DNA of 64,000 nt from Paenibacillus_G sp049942825 (GTDB lineage: Bacteria > Bacillota > Bacilli > Paenibacillales > NBRC-103111). This document shows positions 1-9,376 of the stretch, piece after piece. Position 1 is the first letter of the stretch; each line of letters opens with the position of its first letter. The stretch lies in assembly GCF_049942825.1 (NCBI RefSeq), contig NZ_CP187970.1:4464001-4528000 (forward strand). The letters are read 5' to 3'. The notes below the pieces were generated by a model that did not search any database, was not told the DNA's origin, and saw only the letters and a list, made by a program, of their open reading frames with translations. The position numbers were made by a program, and so were the translations under genes.

Positions 1-1268
1 CCATCGCTGAGCGACAAGTGCCCGCTGACCGCGTAGGACGGATAATGCACCGCGATGTCGCATACATGGGTACCCTCGCTCAGCAGAGCGCACACCCGGC
101 TGACCGTATCGGCGAAGACCGCATAGTGCTCAAAGTAGGGCTGCCGCCACCCGGTATCCGGAGGAGCCCACTCCCACCAGCCGCCCCGGGTGCTGTAATA
201 TACCGAGTGCGGGCTGTACAGGGTCGCCCCCGCCTGGAACCAGGGGAGGAGCCAGTGCATTGTCTCCTCCAGCGTCCCGCCCCACCCGCTGGTATGGAAT
301 CCTTCAAGCCACACCCTGGAGCCGCCGTGAAGATGGGCCATGGAGGAATGGGGCTTGATCTCCCCGTCCATGTCCGCCCCAGGCGCATTGTACCACCGGT
401 GCGTGCGGAAGTAGTCCAGGTACAGCCGCTGCGCGCCGTTCGGATCGCCCCGGCGGGCCGGACCGGCTTGATCACAGCCGATGAGCATGCCGCGGCTCCG
501 GTGCCACTCCCCGAGCGGGATGAACCAGGACTGCTCGGCAAGCTCAGCAGCCAGCCGGTACACCCGGTGCCGGATGGCTGCGGCATCCGGCACCGGGTCG
601 AACAAGGCCGGCAGAAGAGGCCCCAGTTCCGTGCCATAGCGTTCGCGGTACCGGGCATCCAGCTCCGGCGTCCACAAGGGCAGCGGCGGCAGCTCATCCT
701 GGAAGCTGCCGGCAATCGTGCGCCCGAGCTCCTCGGGGAACCGCCGCTCCATCTCGCCGTGCACCCTGGCCCGCAGCTCGGTCGAAGCTGCGGGGTCCAG
801 CCAGTTGAAGCCCTGCCGCACAGCCGCATAGACCGTCTCCGTCTCCACGTCCTCGTGAAGGATCAGCGAGCCCTCCGGGAGCCCCTCGCCCCTTCCCGCT
901 CTGCGCAGCTGATAACCGGCATACGCCGGCTTCTCGGCCACGATCCGAGCGAGCAGATTCGCCCCCGAGAAGCCGATCTGGTCGTAGAACCAGACATACA
1001 TCCCGAGCCGCTTCGCTTCGCGCAGCACCACAGCGAACAGCTGCCACCATGCCTCACTGGCATATGGGGGACTGTCGGCGGCGCACCCGTACTGCGGCCC
1101 GGTCGGGGCCAGGTTGATGATCCCGATATTGCGCAGCCCTCCTCTGCGGAATTGGCTCATCTGCCAGACAATCCGTTCCTCGGTGACCGTCTCGCCGCTC
1201 CACCACCAGAAGGGTACCGGCCCGAACCGCGGATCCCCTTCCGCGAACCTTCGCTTCAGTTCCTCCAT
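1..1268 (-). CDS. GH106-like glycoside hydrolase, C-terminus off the window
   Basis: Open minus-strand frame with no stop before the left edge; 422 residues visible. The start ATG at 1268 follows a GAGAGGCGGG ribosome site. The N-terminus (MEELKRRF, then PVPFWWWSGETVTEERI and a conserved VWFYDQIGFSG stretch near residue 105) resembles the opening TIM-barrel strands of family GH106 alpha-L-rhamnosidases and related large hydrolases, which are normally about 900-1100 residues, so more than half is missing. No signal peptide is visible, suggesting an intracellular enzyme acting on imported oligosaccharides. It lies 87 bp downstream of the beta-galactosidase gene in the same direction and is probably co-transcribed. 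The substrate (a terminal rhamnose of pectin) is inferred from family only. Confidence 0.7.
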   Translation of the reverse strand, partial: MEELKRRFAEGDPRFGPVPFWWWSGETVTEERIVWQMSQFRRGGLRNIGIINLAPTGPQYGCAADSPPYASEAWWQLFAVVLREAKRLGMYVWFYDQIGFSGANLLARIVAEKPAYAGYQLRRAGRGEGLPEGSLILHEDVETETVYAAVRQGFNWLDPAASTELRARVHGEMERRFPEELGRTIAGSFQDELPPLPLWTPELDARYRERYGTELGPLLPALFDPVPDAAAIRHRVYRLAAELAEQSWFIPLGEWHRSRGMLIGCDQAGPARRGDPNGAQRLYLDYFRTHRWYNAPGADMDGEIKPHSSMAHLHGGSRVWLEGFHTSGWGGTLEETMHWLLPWFQAGATLYSPHSVYYSTRGGWWEWAPPDTGWRQPYFEHYAVFADTVSRVCALLSEGTHVCDIAVHYPSYAVSGHLSLSD

Positions 1269-1355
1269 GCTGTACCCGCCTCTCTTTTGTACCTCTATCG
1301 AATCCTAGCCTTTGTTCTCAAGCCGCAGCTCCGCATCCTCCATACGACCGATTCC

Positions 1356-4300
1356 TTAGTCCTCCCAAGCGATCGCTTCCGGTTCCCCCTTGGAGACAGC
1401 CATCGGCGACTGGCCTGCAGCGAGCGGCTTCAGCCGGAAGCGCAGACTGCGTTCTTCCCCGGCCGGCAGCAGGTAAGCATCAAGCGTCGGAGCATACCCG
1501 CAGCTGTGATTGCCGAGCCCGCTCTGCGTGCTGTCGATATAGACGAAGGTCCGGTCCGCGGCCACGAGATCTTCCCGGTGCTTGGCTGCTGTCAGCACCT
1601 CCGGCGCCACTCCATGCACCGTCACATCGACGAGCGGCATCCCGGCGATGAGCAGCCCGGCTCCCGTGGGATCCGTCACCGCCGCCCAGCGGACATCAGC
1701 CTTGTTCCCGTTCTCCTGCGGCTTGATATAGGGAACGAACTGTTCCGCTGCGGAGCCGGCGTACACACCGAGCTTCCCGCTCTCTTTGCGGTCGGGATAG
1801 CATTCGTGGGGCCCCAGACCGAACCAGGCGACGCGGTCGAACTTCTCCGGTACAGTCAAGAGTACCCCGAATCGCGGCAGGGGCGGCAGCTCTTCCCGGG
1901 CTGGCGTCAGCTTCACGTCCAGTGTCAGCTCACCGGTCCCATACAAGGTATAGATCCGCTCCGCCGTGAAAGCCACGGCCTCTCCCTTCGCCCCGATCAC
2001 CTCCCGCACGCGGACCTGCACGGCTTGGTTCCCCACCGTCCGGTAGTCCACGCTTCGGACCTCGGCTCTCAGCTTGTCATACTTCGCCTTGCGCCACTCC
2101 TTCGCCAGATGGACATCGTTGTCGACCGGCGCGCGCCACAGCCGGATGACCGGCCCGTCCTGCAGCAGCGGGATGCCTTCGCTGATCCACCCGGTCAGCT
2201 GCCCCGTATCCAGCGTGAAGGTCGCCTGGAAGTGAGGCCCGGACGCCACAAGAGACCTGCCTTCCAGCTTCGTTTTCAGCTCCGTTTTCAGCTCAGGCAG
2301 CTTACTGGAGCCCGTGCCATACGTCACCGCAGTAATCTCCCTCTTCAGCGGCAGATCCGTCCAGGCGACCTCGTGCCCGGCGGGTGCCCACAGCGTGCCC
2401 TCCCGCAGGACGAAGCGGACCCGCAGCCAATATTCGCTGCCGCTGTTCTGGGGCCCGCCGCGATAAGGAATGCGGACCGTGCGCTCTTCCCCCGGCGCCA
2501 CGGCCAGCTCCGCCAGCTCCCCGCTCTCCACCTCGTCGCCATCGCAGTACAGCGTCCACTCCGTGTGCAGGTGCGACAGGTCCAAGAAGCTGTAGCGGTT
2601 CGTCACCTGCACCAGCCCGCGCTCCAGCTCCACCGGAACGACCGTGACAGGCTCGATCGCCTTCTTGTATTCGATGAGAGCGGGCTTCACCGTCCGATCG
2701 GGGAACACTAAGCCGTCGATGCAGAAGTGGCCGCTGTGCGGCTCATCGCCATAGTCCCCGCCATAGGCGTAGGACGGCTGATCTCCTGCACCCTTCCGCC
2801 GAAGCCCCATGTCGCACCATTCCCAGATCAGGCCGCCGAGCAGCCTCGGGTACCGGTGAATGGTATCCCAGTATTCTTTTTGGTTCCCCAGCGCATTGCC
2901 CATCGCATGGCCGAATTCCACCATGAGGTACGGACGCGGGTCTTCCTTCTTCCCTTCCTCCTCAAGCATCTCCACCGACGGGTACATGGAGCTGACGATA
3001 TCGACCACCGGCGCTTCGTACGCGCGCTCATAATGGATCGGGCGCGAGGCGTCCCTGCCCCGTACCCACTCGGCCATCGCATCGTGATTGCATCCGTATC
3101 CGGACTCGTTGCCGAGCGACCAGACGATCACCGACGGATGGTTCTTATCCCGCTCGACGAGCCGGATCATCCGGTCTACATAAGGAGCTCTCCACTCGGG
3201 ATCCTCCGACAGACGGCTCTCGTTGCCTCCGGCAAGCACGAAGCCGTGGGTCTCGAGATCGGCTTCGTCGATCACGTAGAGCCCGTAACGGTCACACAGG
3301 TCGAGCCACCGCGGGTCGTTCGGGTAGTGTGAGGTGCGCACCGTATTGATGTTGTGCTGCTTCATCAGCTCAATGTCGCGGACCATCGACTCATAGGTCA
3401 CCGCGAAGCCCCGGTCCGGATCGAACTCGTTGCGGTTCACGCCCTTCAGAATCACCGGCGTACCGTTCACCAGCAGCTTCCCATCCCGCACGGCAAGGTC
3501 CCGGAAGCCGACCGGCACTCTCCGCACCTCCTGCACTGCGCCGTGGGCATCCCGGGTCGTCAGCAGTAAGGTGTACAGGACGGGCTCCTCCGCCGACCAG
3601 CTCCGTACACCGTTCAAGTCGACAACGGTCCGCAGCTCCACCTCCTCACCGGGCTCCGGAGTAAGGGGAGCCTCACTTAACAGGGATTCGTGGATGGGTT
3701 CCCCCGCTTCATCCACCAGCTTCAGCTGTACCGTGCAGCCGGTCTGGGGATCGGAGGATCGGTAGGTGAACGTCACGTCCACCGTCAGTAGTCCGCCGCC
3801 GCTGCCGGTGGGTACCGCCTGCACGGCAGCGTCCCGGAGCCCGGCCGCAGGAACGGACACCAGGTACACGTCCCGGAAGATTCCGCTGAGCCGCCATTTG
3901 TCCTGGTCCTCCAGGTAGCTGCCCGCACACCACTGATAGACGCGGACGGCGATGGTATTCTCCCCGGAACACAGGTACGGGGTGATGTCGAACTCGTGAG
4001 GGTAATGGCTCCCCTGGCCGTAGCCCGCCTGCTCCCCGTTCACATAGAGATGAAAGGCGGCGTCCACCCCTTCGAAGACGAGCAGTGTCCTCCGTCCGCT
4101 CCAGTCTTCAGGCTGCCGGAAGCGGCAGCGGTAGATCCCTGTCGGGTTGCGCCTCGGCACATGCGGAGGATCGACGGGGAACGGGTACGGACAACTGGAA
4201 TAGAGCGGAGTCCCATAGCCGTGCAGCTGCCAGTTCGACGGTACGGGAAGGTCCGTCCATTGCGTATCGTCATAACCCGCCAGCTCGCATGCCTCCGGAG

Positions 4301-4541
4301 CCTCCATCGGACTCTCCGCATAATAAAAGCGCCACACCCCATTCAGGGGCAGCACATAGGAGGAGTTCTCCCGCTCCCCGCGCAGCGCGGATTCTTCGTC
4401 CGCATACGGAACGGACAGCGCATGGGGCCGCCCTCCACCGCGTCCGAGCATCTGCGGATCGTTCCAGTCTTCTATCCGGCCTTGCGCCGGGCTTTCTGCT
4501 GCTTTCGTTTCGTGAACCCCGGCTGTGCCTGTTTGGTTCAT
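1356..4541 (-). CDS. lacZ: Beta-galactosidase, glycoside hydrolase family 2 (LacZ type)
   Basis: About 1061 residues, the usual length for LacZ. Order: N-terminal jelly-roll (residues ~50-215, with PSNWQLHGYGTP), Ig-like domain, TIM barrel (~330-620), Ig-like domain and C-terminal beta-galactosidase small-chain domain (~780-1050). The acid/base Glu is in IVWSLGNESGYG and the nucleophile Glu in LMVEFGHAMGN. It hydrolyses terminal beta-galactosides in the cytoplasm; no signal peptide. The ATG at 4550 touches the GGGAGGG ribosome site, so the ATG at 4541, nine bases further, is the better start. The kinase stop is just upstream, giving tight coupling. Other GH2 specificities (beta-glucuronidase, for example) are unlikely given the LacZ-like full domain set. 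Confidence 0.92.
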   Translation of the reverse strand: MNQTGTAGVHETKAAESPAQGRIEDWNDPQMLGRGGGRPHALSVPYADEESALRGERENSSYVLPLNGVWRFYYAESPMEAPEACELAGYDDTQWTDLPVPSNWQLHGYGTPLYSSCPYPFPVDPPHVPRRNPTGIYRCRFRQPEDWSGRRTLLVFEGVDAAFHLYVNGEQAGYGQGSHYPHEFDITPYLCSGENTIAVRVYQWCAGSYLEDQDKWRLSGIFRDVYLVSVPAAGLRDAAVQAVPTGSGGGLLTVDVTFTYRSSDPQTGCTVQLKLVDEAGEPIHESLLSEAPLTPEPGEEVELRTVVDLNGVRSWSAEEPVLYTLLLTTRDAHGAVQEVRRVPVGFRDLAVRDGKLLVNGTPVILKGVNRNEFDPDRGFAVTYESMVRDIELMKQHNINTVRTSHYPNDPRWLDLCDRYGLYVIDEADLETHGFVLAGGNESRLSEDPEWRAPYVDRMIRLVERDKNHPSVIVWSLGNESGYGCNHDAMAEWVRGRDASRPIHYERAYEAPVVDIVSSMYPSVEMLEEEGKKEDPRPYLMVEFGHAMGNALGNQKEYWDTIHRYPRLLGGLIWEWCDMGLRRKGAGDQPSYAYGGDYGDEPHSGHFCIDGLVFPDRTVKPALIEYKKAIEPVTVVPVELERGLVQVTNRYSFLDLSHLHTEWTLYCDGDEVESGELAELAVAPGEERTVRIPYRGGPQNSGSEYWLRVRFVLREGTLWAPAGHEVAWTDLPLKREITAVTYGTGSSKLPELKTELKTKLEGRSLVASGPHFQATFTLDTGQLTGWISEGIPLLQDGPVIRLWRAPVDNDVHLAKEWRKAKYDKLRAEVRSVDYRTVGNQAVQVRVREVIGAKGEAVAFTAERIYTLYGTGELTLDVKLTPAREELPPLPRFGVLLTVPEKFDRVAWFGLGPHECYPDRKESGKLGVYAGSAAEQFVPYIKPQENGNKADVRWAAVTDPTGAGLLIAGMPLVDVTVHGVAPEVLTAAKHREDLVAADRTFVYIDSTQSGLGNHSCGYAPTLDAYLLPAGEERSLRFRLKPLAAGQSPMAVSKGEPEAIAWED

Positions 4542-4556
4542 TCGTGTCATCCCTCC

Positions 4557-5987
4557 CTACTTCAGATGCCCGTTGATCTTCATCTGTCTTCCTTCGAGCA
4601 CATCCGCCAAAAAGCCTTCGCCCCCCATCTGTCCCCCTTTGAGGATCAGCTGCAGTCCATCGAGGCGCAAATCCTCGCTGTACGCCCGGCATACCGGGGC
4701 TCCGGGGGCTGCGGACGCCAGCCATTCCAGCGCGCTGATGCGGAGTCCGCGGGTCACATACCCGGACGTATCCCCGCCGGCAACAGCAAGGCGCTTCAAG
4801 CCGTGCGCCAGGACCAGCTCCCTGGCCAAGGCGCCCAGGCGCACGCCGAGCAGTCTTCTCCACTCGGGCGGTGCCATCCCTCCGGCTGCGGCAAGCCCCT
4901 CCGCTTCCTTGACGGCCGGGTCCTCCGGACCGTCAGCCGTATACAGCACGAGGCTCCGGCCTTCCCGCAGGCATGCCGAGGAAGCCGCCAGCAGATCGCG
5001 GGCCGCCTGCTCCCCGCCGTCCAGTCCCAGCAGCGCGGGCACCGGAACGCGAATCCCAGCGAAGCCGGATGCAAGGGCACTTGCGATCTGTGTCCCGGTC
5101 ACGGGCGAGCAGCTGCCCGAGACGACGAGCAGCTGCTCCGCCCGGCCAAGGGACCCGCCGGTGGAACCGGAAGGACGATCCGGCAGCCGGCCCGCTGCCC
5201 GCAGGTACCCGGTCAGCGCATATTCGATGCCGGACGACCCGGCTGCAAATAGCGCTTCGCCGCCGGTTCTCCCGGCCTCCTCCCAAATGAGCCGTCCAGC
5301 GGCGGCCAGCCTGCTCTCGTCGAGGGCATCGAACAGTACGATGCCGGGGCTGTGACGGAGCAGCATCTCCAGCCGCTGTTCCACTTCCGGGAAGGGGCCC
5401 TCCAAGGCTAGGAGGTCCATCAGCGCGGCCGGCAGGCGGGTCTGCCGGCTCAGATGCACCCGCAGGTCCGCTTCATCCATCGGCGTAACGGGATGGCGGG
5501 ACATCGTGGGGTGGCGGTCCAGCCGGTACACTTCCCTGCCGCCCGAACCGGCCGCAAAATGATGGCCGAACACCGTATACCGGCCCAGGGCCGGTACCCC
5601 CGCCAGCAGCGGAACAAACCGGCCCGCCGGGAACACCGACCTGCCGATTTCGATCGCTCTGCCGATGCTTCCCGCTTCCGGGGAAGAATCAAAGGTGGAG
5701 CATACCTTGTAATGCATCAGCTTGGGGCGAAGCTCCTTCAGCTTGCCCAAGATCGGATAGAGCTCCGTCTCCATCTCCTGCGGGGTCATGGACCGGCTGA
5801 CCCCCGCCACGCCGATACAGTCGGCATGGGGGAAGCGCTCGCCGATCCATTCGGCATCCGGCGCCTCCAGGAACAGCACGGTTTGCAGCCCGGCCGACGA
5901 GAGCGCTTCCAGCACATCCGTGGAGCCGGTGAAGTCATCGCCATAGTAGCAGAGGAGCGGAGTGCTTTCGCCGGTTTCCTGCCTCAT
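4557..5987 (-). CDS. Four-carbon acid sugar kinase family protein (DUF1537; OiaK-like)
   Basis: 476 residues. The N-terminal substrate domain begins YYGDDFTGSTDVLEAL (family motif DD-TG). The C-terminal nucleotide domain carries GSCSPVTGTQIASAL and the ATP-binding AVAGGDTSGYVTRG near residue 410. DUF1537 kinases phosphorylate acid sugars: D-threonate, D-erythronate, or 3-oxo-isoapionate (OiaK). The start ATG at 5987 overlaps the stop of the RuBisCO-like gene (ATGA), with GGAGGG nine bases upstream. Direct coupling to a RuBisCO-like protein is the arrangement described for apionate catabolism, where OiaK makes the phosphorylated substrate of the RuBisCO-like enzyme. The family is sure; the exact substrate is inferred. 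Confidence 0.87.
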   Translation of the reverse strand: MRQETGESTPLLCYYGDDFTGSTDVLEALSSAGLQTVLFLEAPDAEWIGERFPHADCIGVAGVSRSMTPQEMETELYPILGKLKELRPKLMHYKVCSTFDSSPEAGSIGRAIEIGRSVFPAGRFVPLLAGVPALGRYTVFGHHFAAGSGGREVYRLDRHPTMSRHPVTPMDEADLRVHLSRQTRLPAALMDLLALEGPFPEVEQRLEMLLRHSPGIVLFDALDESRLAAAGRLIWEEAGRTGGEALFAAGSSGIEYALTGYLRAAGRLPDRPSGSTGGSLGRAEQLLVVSGSCSPVTGTQIASALASGFAGIRVPVPALLGLDGGEQAARDLLAASSACLREGRSLVLYTADGPEDPAVKEAEGLAAAGGMAPPEWRRLLGVRLGALARELVLAHGLKRLAVAGGDTSGYVTRGLRISALEWLASAAPGAPVCRAYSEDLRLDGLQLILKGGQMGGEGFLADVLEGRQMKINGHLK

Positions 5988-7258
5988 GCCCTGCGTCCCT
6001 CCACTGCTCCGAACCGATCGATCGCCCGGCGGAGCGCTCCATGCGTCACGGCATACTCCTCTGCCGCAACCGCCTTGACGGCGGCTTCCCATCCCTGCCT
6101 CATGCTCTCGACGCCGGCCGCCGGGCCGTCCGGGTGGGCCAGGATGCCGCCTCCGGCAAGGTGCATCAGGTCGGTCGTCCCCGTCTGCTCGTACGTGATC
6201 CCGGCTGTACCCGCCCATTGACCGGACGAGACCACCGGCATGGTCCCGTAACCGCCCAACAGCGGCTGCCTGCACGCCCGGATCGAGCGCACCACGGATT
6301 CATCGCTCTCATAGAACTTGCTCCCGAGTCCGTTCACATGCAGATGATCGGCCCCCGCAAGCCGGCACAGCTTCTGGTATACCGTGAATTCCATACCGAG
6401 CAGCGGGGAGCGTGTCATCATCCCCCATCCGTTGCGGTGCGCATGAATCGGCACCTGGCTGTAGCGGTTCAGCCAGGAGAGTCCGGCTATCCCGATGCTG
6501 TTGATACTGACCATCACGCAGTTCCCGCCGGATTCGACCACCAGATCGTGGTTTCTCCGCAGTTCATCTATGTCTCCGGTAATGTTGAACGCATACATCA
6601 CCCGGCGCCCCGTCTCGTCGGCCGCCCGCTCGATCTCGGCCATAACCACCTTCACTTTGTCCTTCAGCGAGGCATAAGGGGGATTCGCGTTCAGCTCGTC
6701 GTCCTTGATAAAATCAACCCCGGCCAGCGCCATCTCCCGGACGAGGCTGCCGAGCTGCTCCATCGAGAGACCGACGCTCGGCTTGACGATCGTTCCAATC
6801 ACCGGCCGGCCGTAGACTCCGGTCAACCGCCGGGTCCCTTCCACGCCGAACTTCGGCCCCGGATAGACGGCGGCAAAAGCTTCCGGCAGCTCCAGGTCCA
6901 TGAGGCGCAGGCCCGAAAGCTCCTGCAGCTCAAAGAGATTCCCTGCGACAGCTGACATCAGGTTCGGCAGCGAAGGTCCGAAGTTCAGCAGCGGGAAGCT
7001 CACCTTGATGAGGCCCCGCCTGTACTTCCCATCATGCCCGCCGGGCACCTTTGTGCCGGGCAGAGACGGGGCATCCGCCTCCTCCAGCGCTTCCACTGTA
7101 ACGATGGCGGCCCCGTGCCTTTCCTTGAGGGAGGCGGTCTCCCCAGGCACTGCAGTGAATGTGCCGGTGGACTGCTCCCCGGCCATCACTTCTGCGGCAC
7201 GTTCAAGGGAGTACGGGGTTTCGACCAGATAGACCGCTGTCACCCGCTCATTTTGCAT
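5984..7258 (-). CDS. RuBisCO-like protein (possible 3-oxo-isoapionate-4-phosphate enzyme)
   Basis: 424 residues, RuBisCO large-subunit fold. The conserved KPSVGL (Lys ~159) and carbamylation/metal site KDDE (residues ~185-188) are both present, as are PIHAHRNGW (active-site His region), a loop-6-like GLGSKFYE and the C-terminal GGGILAHPDG phosphate-binding strand. It is too divergent and too short for carbon fixation. RuBisCO-like proteins paired with DUF1537 kinases act as decarboxylases (OiaX) or transcarboxylase/hydrolases (OiaT) on 3-oxo-isoapionate-4-phosphate. ATG 7258 was chosen over the upstream frame start (7294) because AGGAGGG lies six bases before it and because the relic copy upstream aligns from this Met. 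The substrate is an inference from context; a four-carbon or methylthio-sugar role cannot be excluded. Confidence 0.85.
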   Translation of the reverse strand: MQNERVTAVYLVETPYSLERAAEVMAGEQSTGTFTAVPGETASLKERHGAAIVTVEALEEADAPSLPGTKVPGGHDGKYRRGLIKVSFPLLNFGPSLPNLMSAVAGNLFELQELSGLRLMDLELPEAFAAVYPGPKFGVEGTRRLTGVYGRPVIGTIVKPSVGLSMEQLGSLVREMALAGVDFIKDDELNANPPYASLKDKVKVVMAEIERAADETGRRVMYAFNITGDIDELRRNHDLVVESGGNCVMVSINSIGIAGLSWLNRYSQVPIHAHRNGWGMMTRSPLLGMEFTVYQKLCRLAGADHLHVNGLGSKFYESDESVVRSIRACRQPLLGGYGTMPVVSSGQWAGTAGITYEQTGTTDLMHLAGGGILAHPDGPAAGVESMRQGWEAAVKAVAAEEYAVTHGALRRAIDRFGAVEGRRA

Positions 7259-7391
7259 GCCAATCCCTCCTTTTCGGCAGATGTTCGGCGGCACCGTTCA
7301 CTAACATGAACTGCGATCGAGCCGCTCCGGCCCGTTCCGGGTAGTAGGGGAGTTCGGCCCTATGGACCACCGCCGGCTGTTCAACCTGCAT
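7248..7391 (-). pseudogene. Degenerate duplicate of the RuBisCO-like gene N-terminus
   Basis: A 47-codon open frame with ribosome site GGAAGGAG. Its first 22 residues align without gaps to the neighbouring RuBisCO-like protein: MQ, E4, V9, E13, PY (15-16) and ERA (19-21) are shared, about 10 of 22 identities. The 30 bases before both ATGs are also alike (CGAAgATCcGC...GGCATGCA). After residue ~24 the similarity ends. The frame overlaps the start of the real gene by 11 bases. It may be translated as a leader peptide that couples to the RuBisCO-like gene, but a relic of a tandem duplication explains the sequence best. Confidence 0.5.
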
Positions 7392-7621
7392 GCCGATCTC
7401 TCCTTCCTTCTCTGCGGATCTTCGGAGCTCGGAGTTCTCTCATTCCCCGCCGTTCCATCGTCATGTTCCGTCGAGGAGCGTTATCGTCCCATCCGCTTCC
7501 CCCGATCTCTGACGGAACCAGAGCTCTGTACCAACCCGCACTCCTGCTCATCATCCTGACCATCCTTCTCATCATCTCGCCTACCCCGTTAGATCTCTCT
7601 GCCCATTCGCTAGATCTGCCC

Positions 7622-9346
7622 TTACCACACCCATTCCTTCTCGGGACGGCGGTACTGTCCTTCCCGCATCGGTGCCCGGTCGAACACCTTGCGTCCGCTG
7701 TAGAGCGGATGCTTCGTCCCTCTCGGCGTCAGATCGACGACATCGTCTCCGCGCCACTGCGCTTCGAAGGTCTGGTTCATCGCCGTCTCGATGGTCCGGC
7801 GCATCGAGAGAGGGAAGGTCACGGTAATGCGCTCGCCGGCCTGTGCGGACCCAAGCTGCAGGAAGTGCCGGTTCAGCCAGCGGCTCGGTTCGCTTCCGCT
7901 GCCCTCCGTCGTCGTGCCCTCAAGCTCCCGCGTGAAGCGGATCTTGGTATAGCCGGCCCACTCCGGGATACGCACCTGCAGGTGTGGAATATCACGGTTC
8001 ACTTCCAGTACGAGCTTGCCCTCGTGGGGGAGATAGCTGCTGACATCGAGCCACTGCGAGCCCCGGCTGAGCAGCAGGTTCACGCTGACCGTTCCCCGGT
8101 GCTCCGTCACGATATGGCTCCATCCCATGAACAGTCCCCGGGTGCCCGATCCGAGACAGCACAGCTGGAGATCGCTGGTGTGTCCGCGCCCTTCGTTGAC
8201 GTCGCAGCAGAAGTCATTCGGCGCCGAATATCCGGCGAACGAGCCCCGCGTGCGTTCCGCCACGCTGTCATAGCTCTGCCAGCCGTGGATATTCTCCGGC
8301 GTCTCCGCTCCTGTCTTCACCCAGCTCAGATCGAGAAGCTGGGATTCGGTGAGGTGGTTGCGGAGGAACCGCTCCACCGTGCCCCAATACTGCACATATC
8401 CGCTCTTGGCCAGCGTAATGCCGGTAGAGATCAGATCGACCAGGGAGCATGTCTCGTGCTCATACGCCTGCTCCTGCAGGTCACCCGGCGTCCAGCCGAA
8501 GGCGGTGCACTTCGTCAGCGCCCATTCGTAGCTCTTCTGTACCCAGGCGATCATAGAGGCGTCCCCAGTGAAGGCGCCGAACCGGGCGATGGCATCCAGC
8601 GTGCCCAGCCGGGTATGGAAGTGGCCGCTGCGGTAAGCGAGCGCATCGTTGAAGCTGCCGTCTTTGTTGAACACGCCGCTGCGGTGAATGATCAGCTCGC
8701 TAAAGTAGCGGCACAGCTCCAGCGCATCCTGGCTGCCCGTCAGCTCGTGATACTTAAGCAGCGGCATGACCAGCCGGCCGCAGAAGGCGGCGGGATCGGG
8801 AGCCAGCCGCAGCTGCACCCCGTTGGCCGAAGGCCATCCTCCTTCCTTGTACTCGGAGGCGGGGTAGTACCAGACGTCGCGTTCCTTGACGGCGATCCGC
8901 TTTAGGGCCGCAACATGCTTGTCGGCCGCTTCCTTGACCTGCGGGTCCCCCGTCGCCATCAGCCAGGTGGTCAGCGACAGGATGACGGCGCGCTGGTCGA
9001 TCAGGTTGGCGTTCGGCTCCCAGTGGCCCTTCGGATTGATCTGCCGGTAGCTCAGACCGTCCTCTTTGAAGAAGGAGAGCAGATTCGCCCTATACCGCGC
9101 TTCCACTTCCTCCCCGAACGTCTCCCCCGACATATGCCGGGCGAGCAGCATCCCATCCACCATGCGTCCGTGCGAGGACCCGTAATCCCAGTCTCCATGG
9201 GTCATATAAGGCGGTTCTGTCATGAGGTTGGCACTGAAAAAAGGCACATACCCGAAATCGCGGTCGGCCATACCGACCATCGCGTGCAGGGCATGGCCTG
9301 CGCGTTCCTCGAGCAGCAGCGTATCCGGAATCTGTCTGTAAGTCAT
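7622..9346 (-). CDS. GH127-like glycoside hydrolase (DUF1680 superfamily)
   Basis: 574 residues, predicted (alpha/alpha)6 barrel followed by a beta-sandwich. The family places a Glu and several Cys residues at the zinc-dependent active site; here YEHETCSLVD (~residue 295) and CCDVNEGRG...LQLCCLG (~375-395) fit that pattern. Characterised GH127/GH146 enzymes are beta-L-arabinofuranosidases. The start ATG at 9346 follows GAAGGAGAG. No signal peptide, so it likely trims imported oligosaccharides. It is the first gene of the minus-strand operon, and a 230-bp gap with no convincing gene separates it from the RuBisCO-like relic. A neighbouring DUF1680 subfamily with another activity is possible, since the protein is somewhat short (typically ~620-650). 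Confidence 0.65.
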   Translation of the reverse strand: MTYRQIPDTLLLEERAGHALHAMVGMADRDFGYVPFFSANLMTEPPYMTHGDWDYGSSHGRMVDGMLLARHMSGETFGEEVEARYRANLLSFFKEDGLSYRQINPKGHWEPNANLIDQRAVILSLTTWLMATGDPQVKEAADKHVAALKRIAVKERDVWYYPASEYKEGGWPSANGVQLRLAPDPAAFCGRLVMPLLKYHELTGSQDALELCRYFSELIIHRSGVFNKDGSFNDALAYRSGHFHTRLGTLDAIARFGAFTGDASMIAWVQKSYEWALTKCTAFGWTPGDLQEQAYEHETCSLVDLISTGITLAKSGYVQYWGTVERFLRNHLTESQLLDLSWVKTGAETPENIHGWQSYDSVAERTRGSFAGYSAPNDFCCDVNEGRGHTSDLQLCCLGSGTRGLFMGWSHIVTEHRGTVSVNLLLSRGSQWLDVSSYLPHEGKLVLEVNRDIPHLQVRIPEWAGYTKIRFTRELEGTTTEGSGSEPSRWLNRHFLQLGSAQAGERITVTFPLSMRRTIETAMNQTFEAQWRGDDVVDLTPRGTKHPLYSGRKVFDRAPMREGQYRRPEKEWVW

Positions 9347-9376
9347 AGGTTCTCTCCTTCAGTTTAGGCTTTTGCT

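Noticed and set aside
18..2711. 897-codon plus-strand open frame
   Set aside because: It is antisense to the GH106-like and lacZ genes; its composition is Arg/Pro-rich shadow and no ribosome site precedes it.
7381..7575. 64-codon Arg/Met-rich minus-strand frame between GH127 and RuBisCO-like genes
   Set aside because: No good ribosome site, low-complexity composition, and it overlaps the relic start region in another frame.
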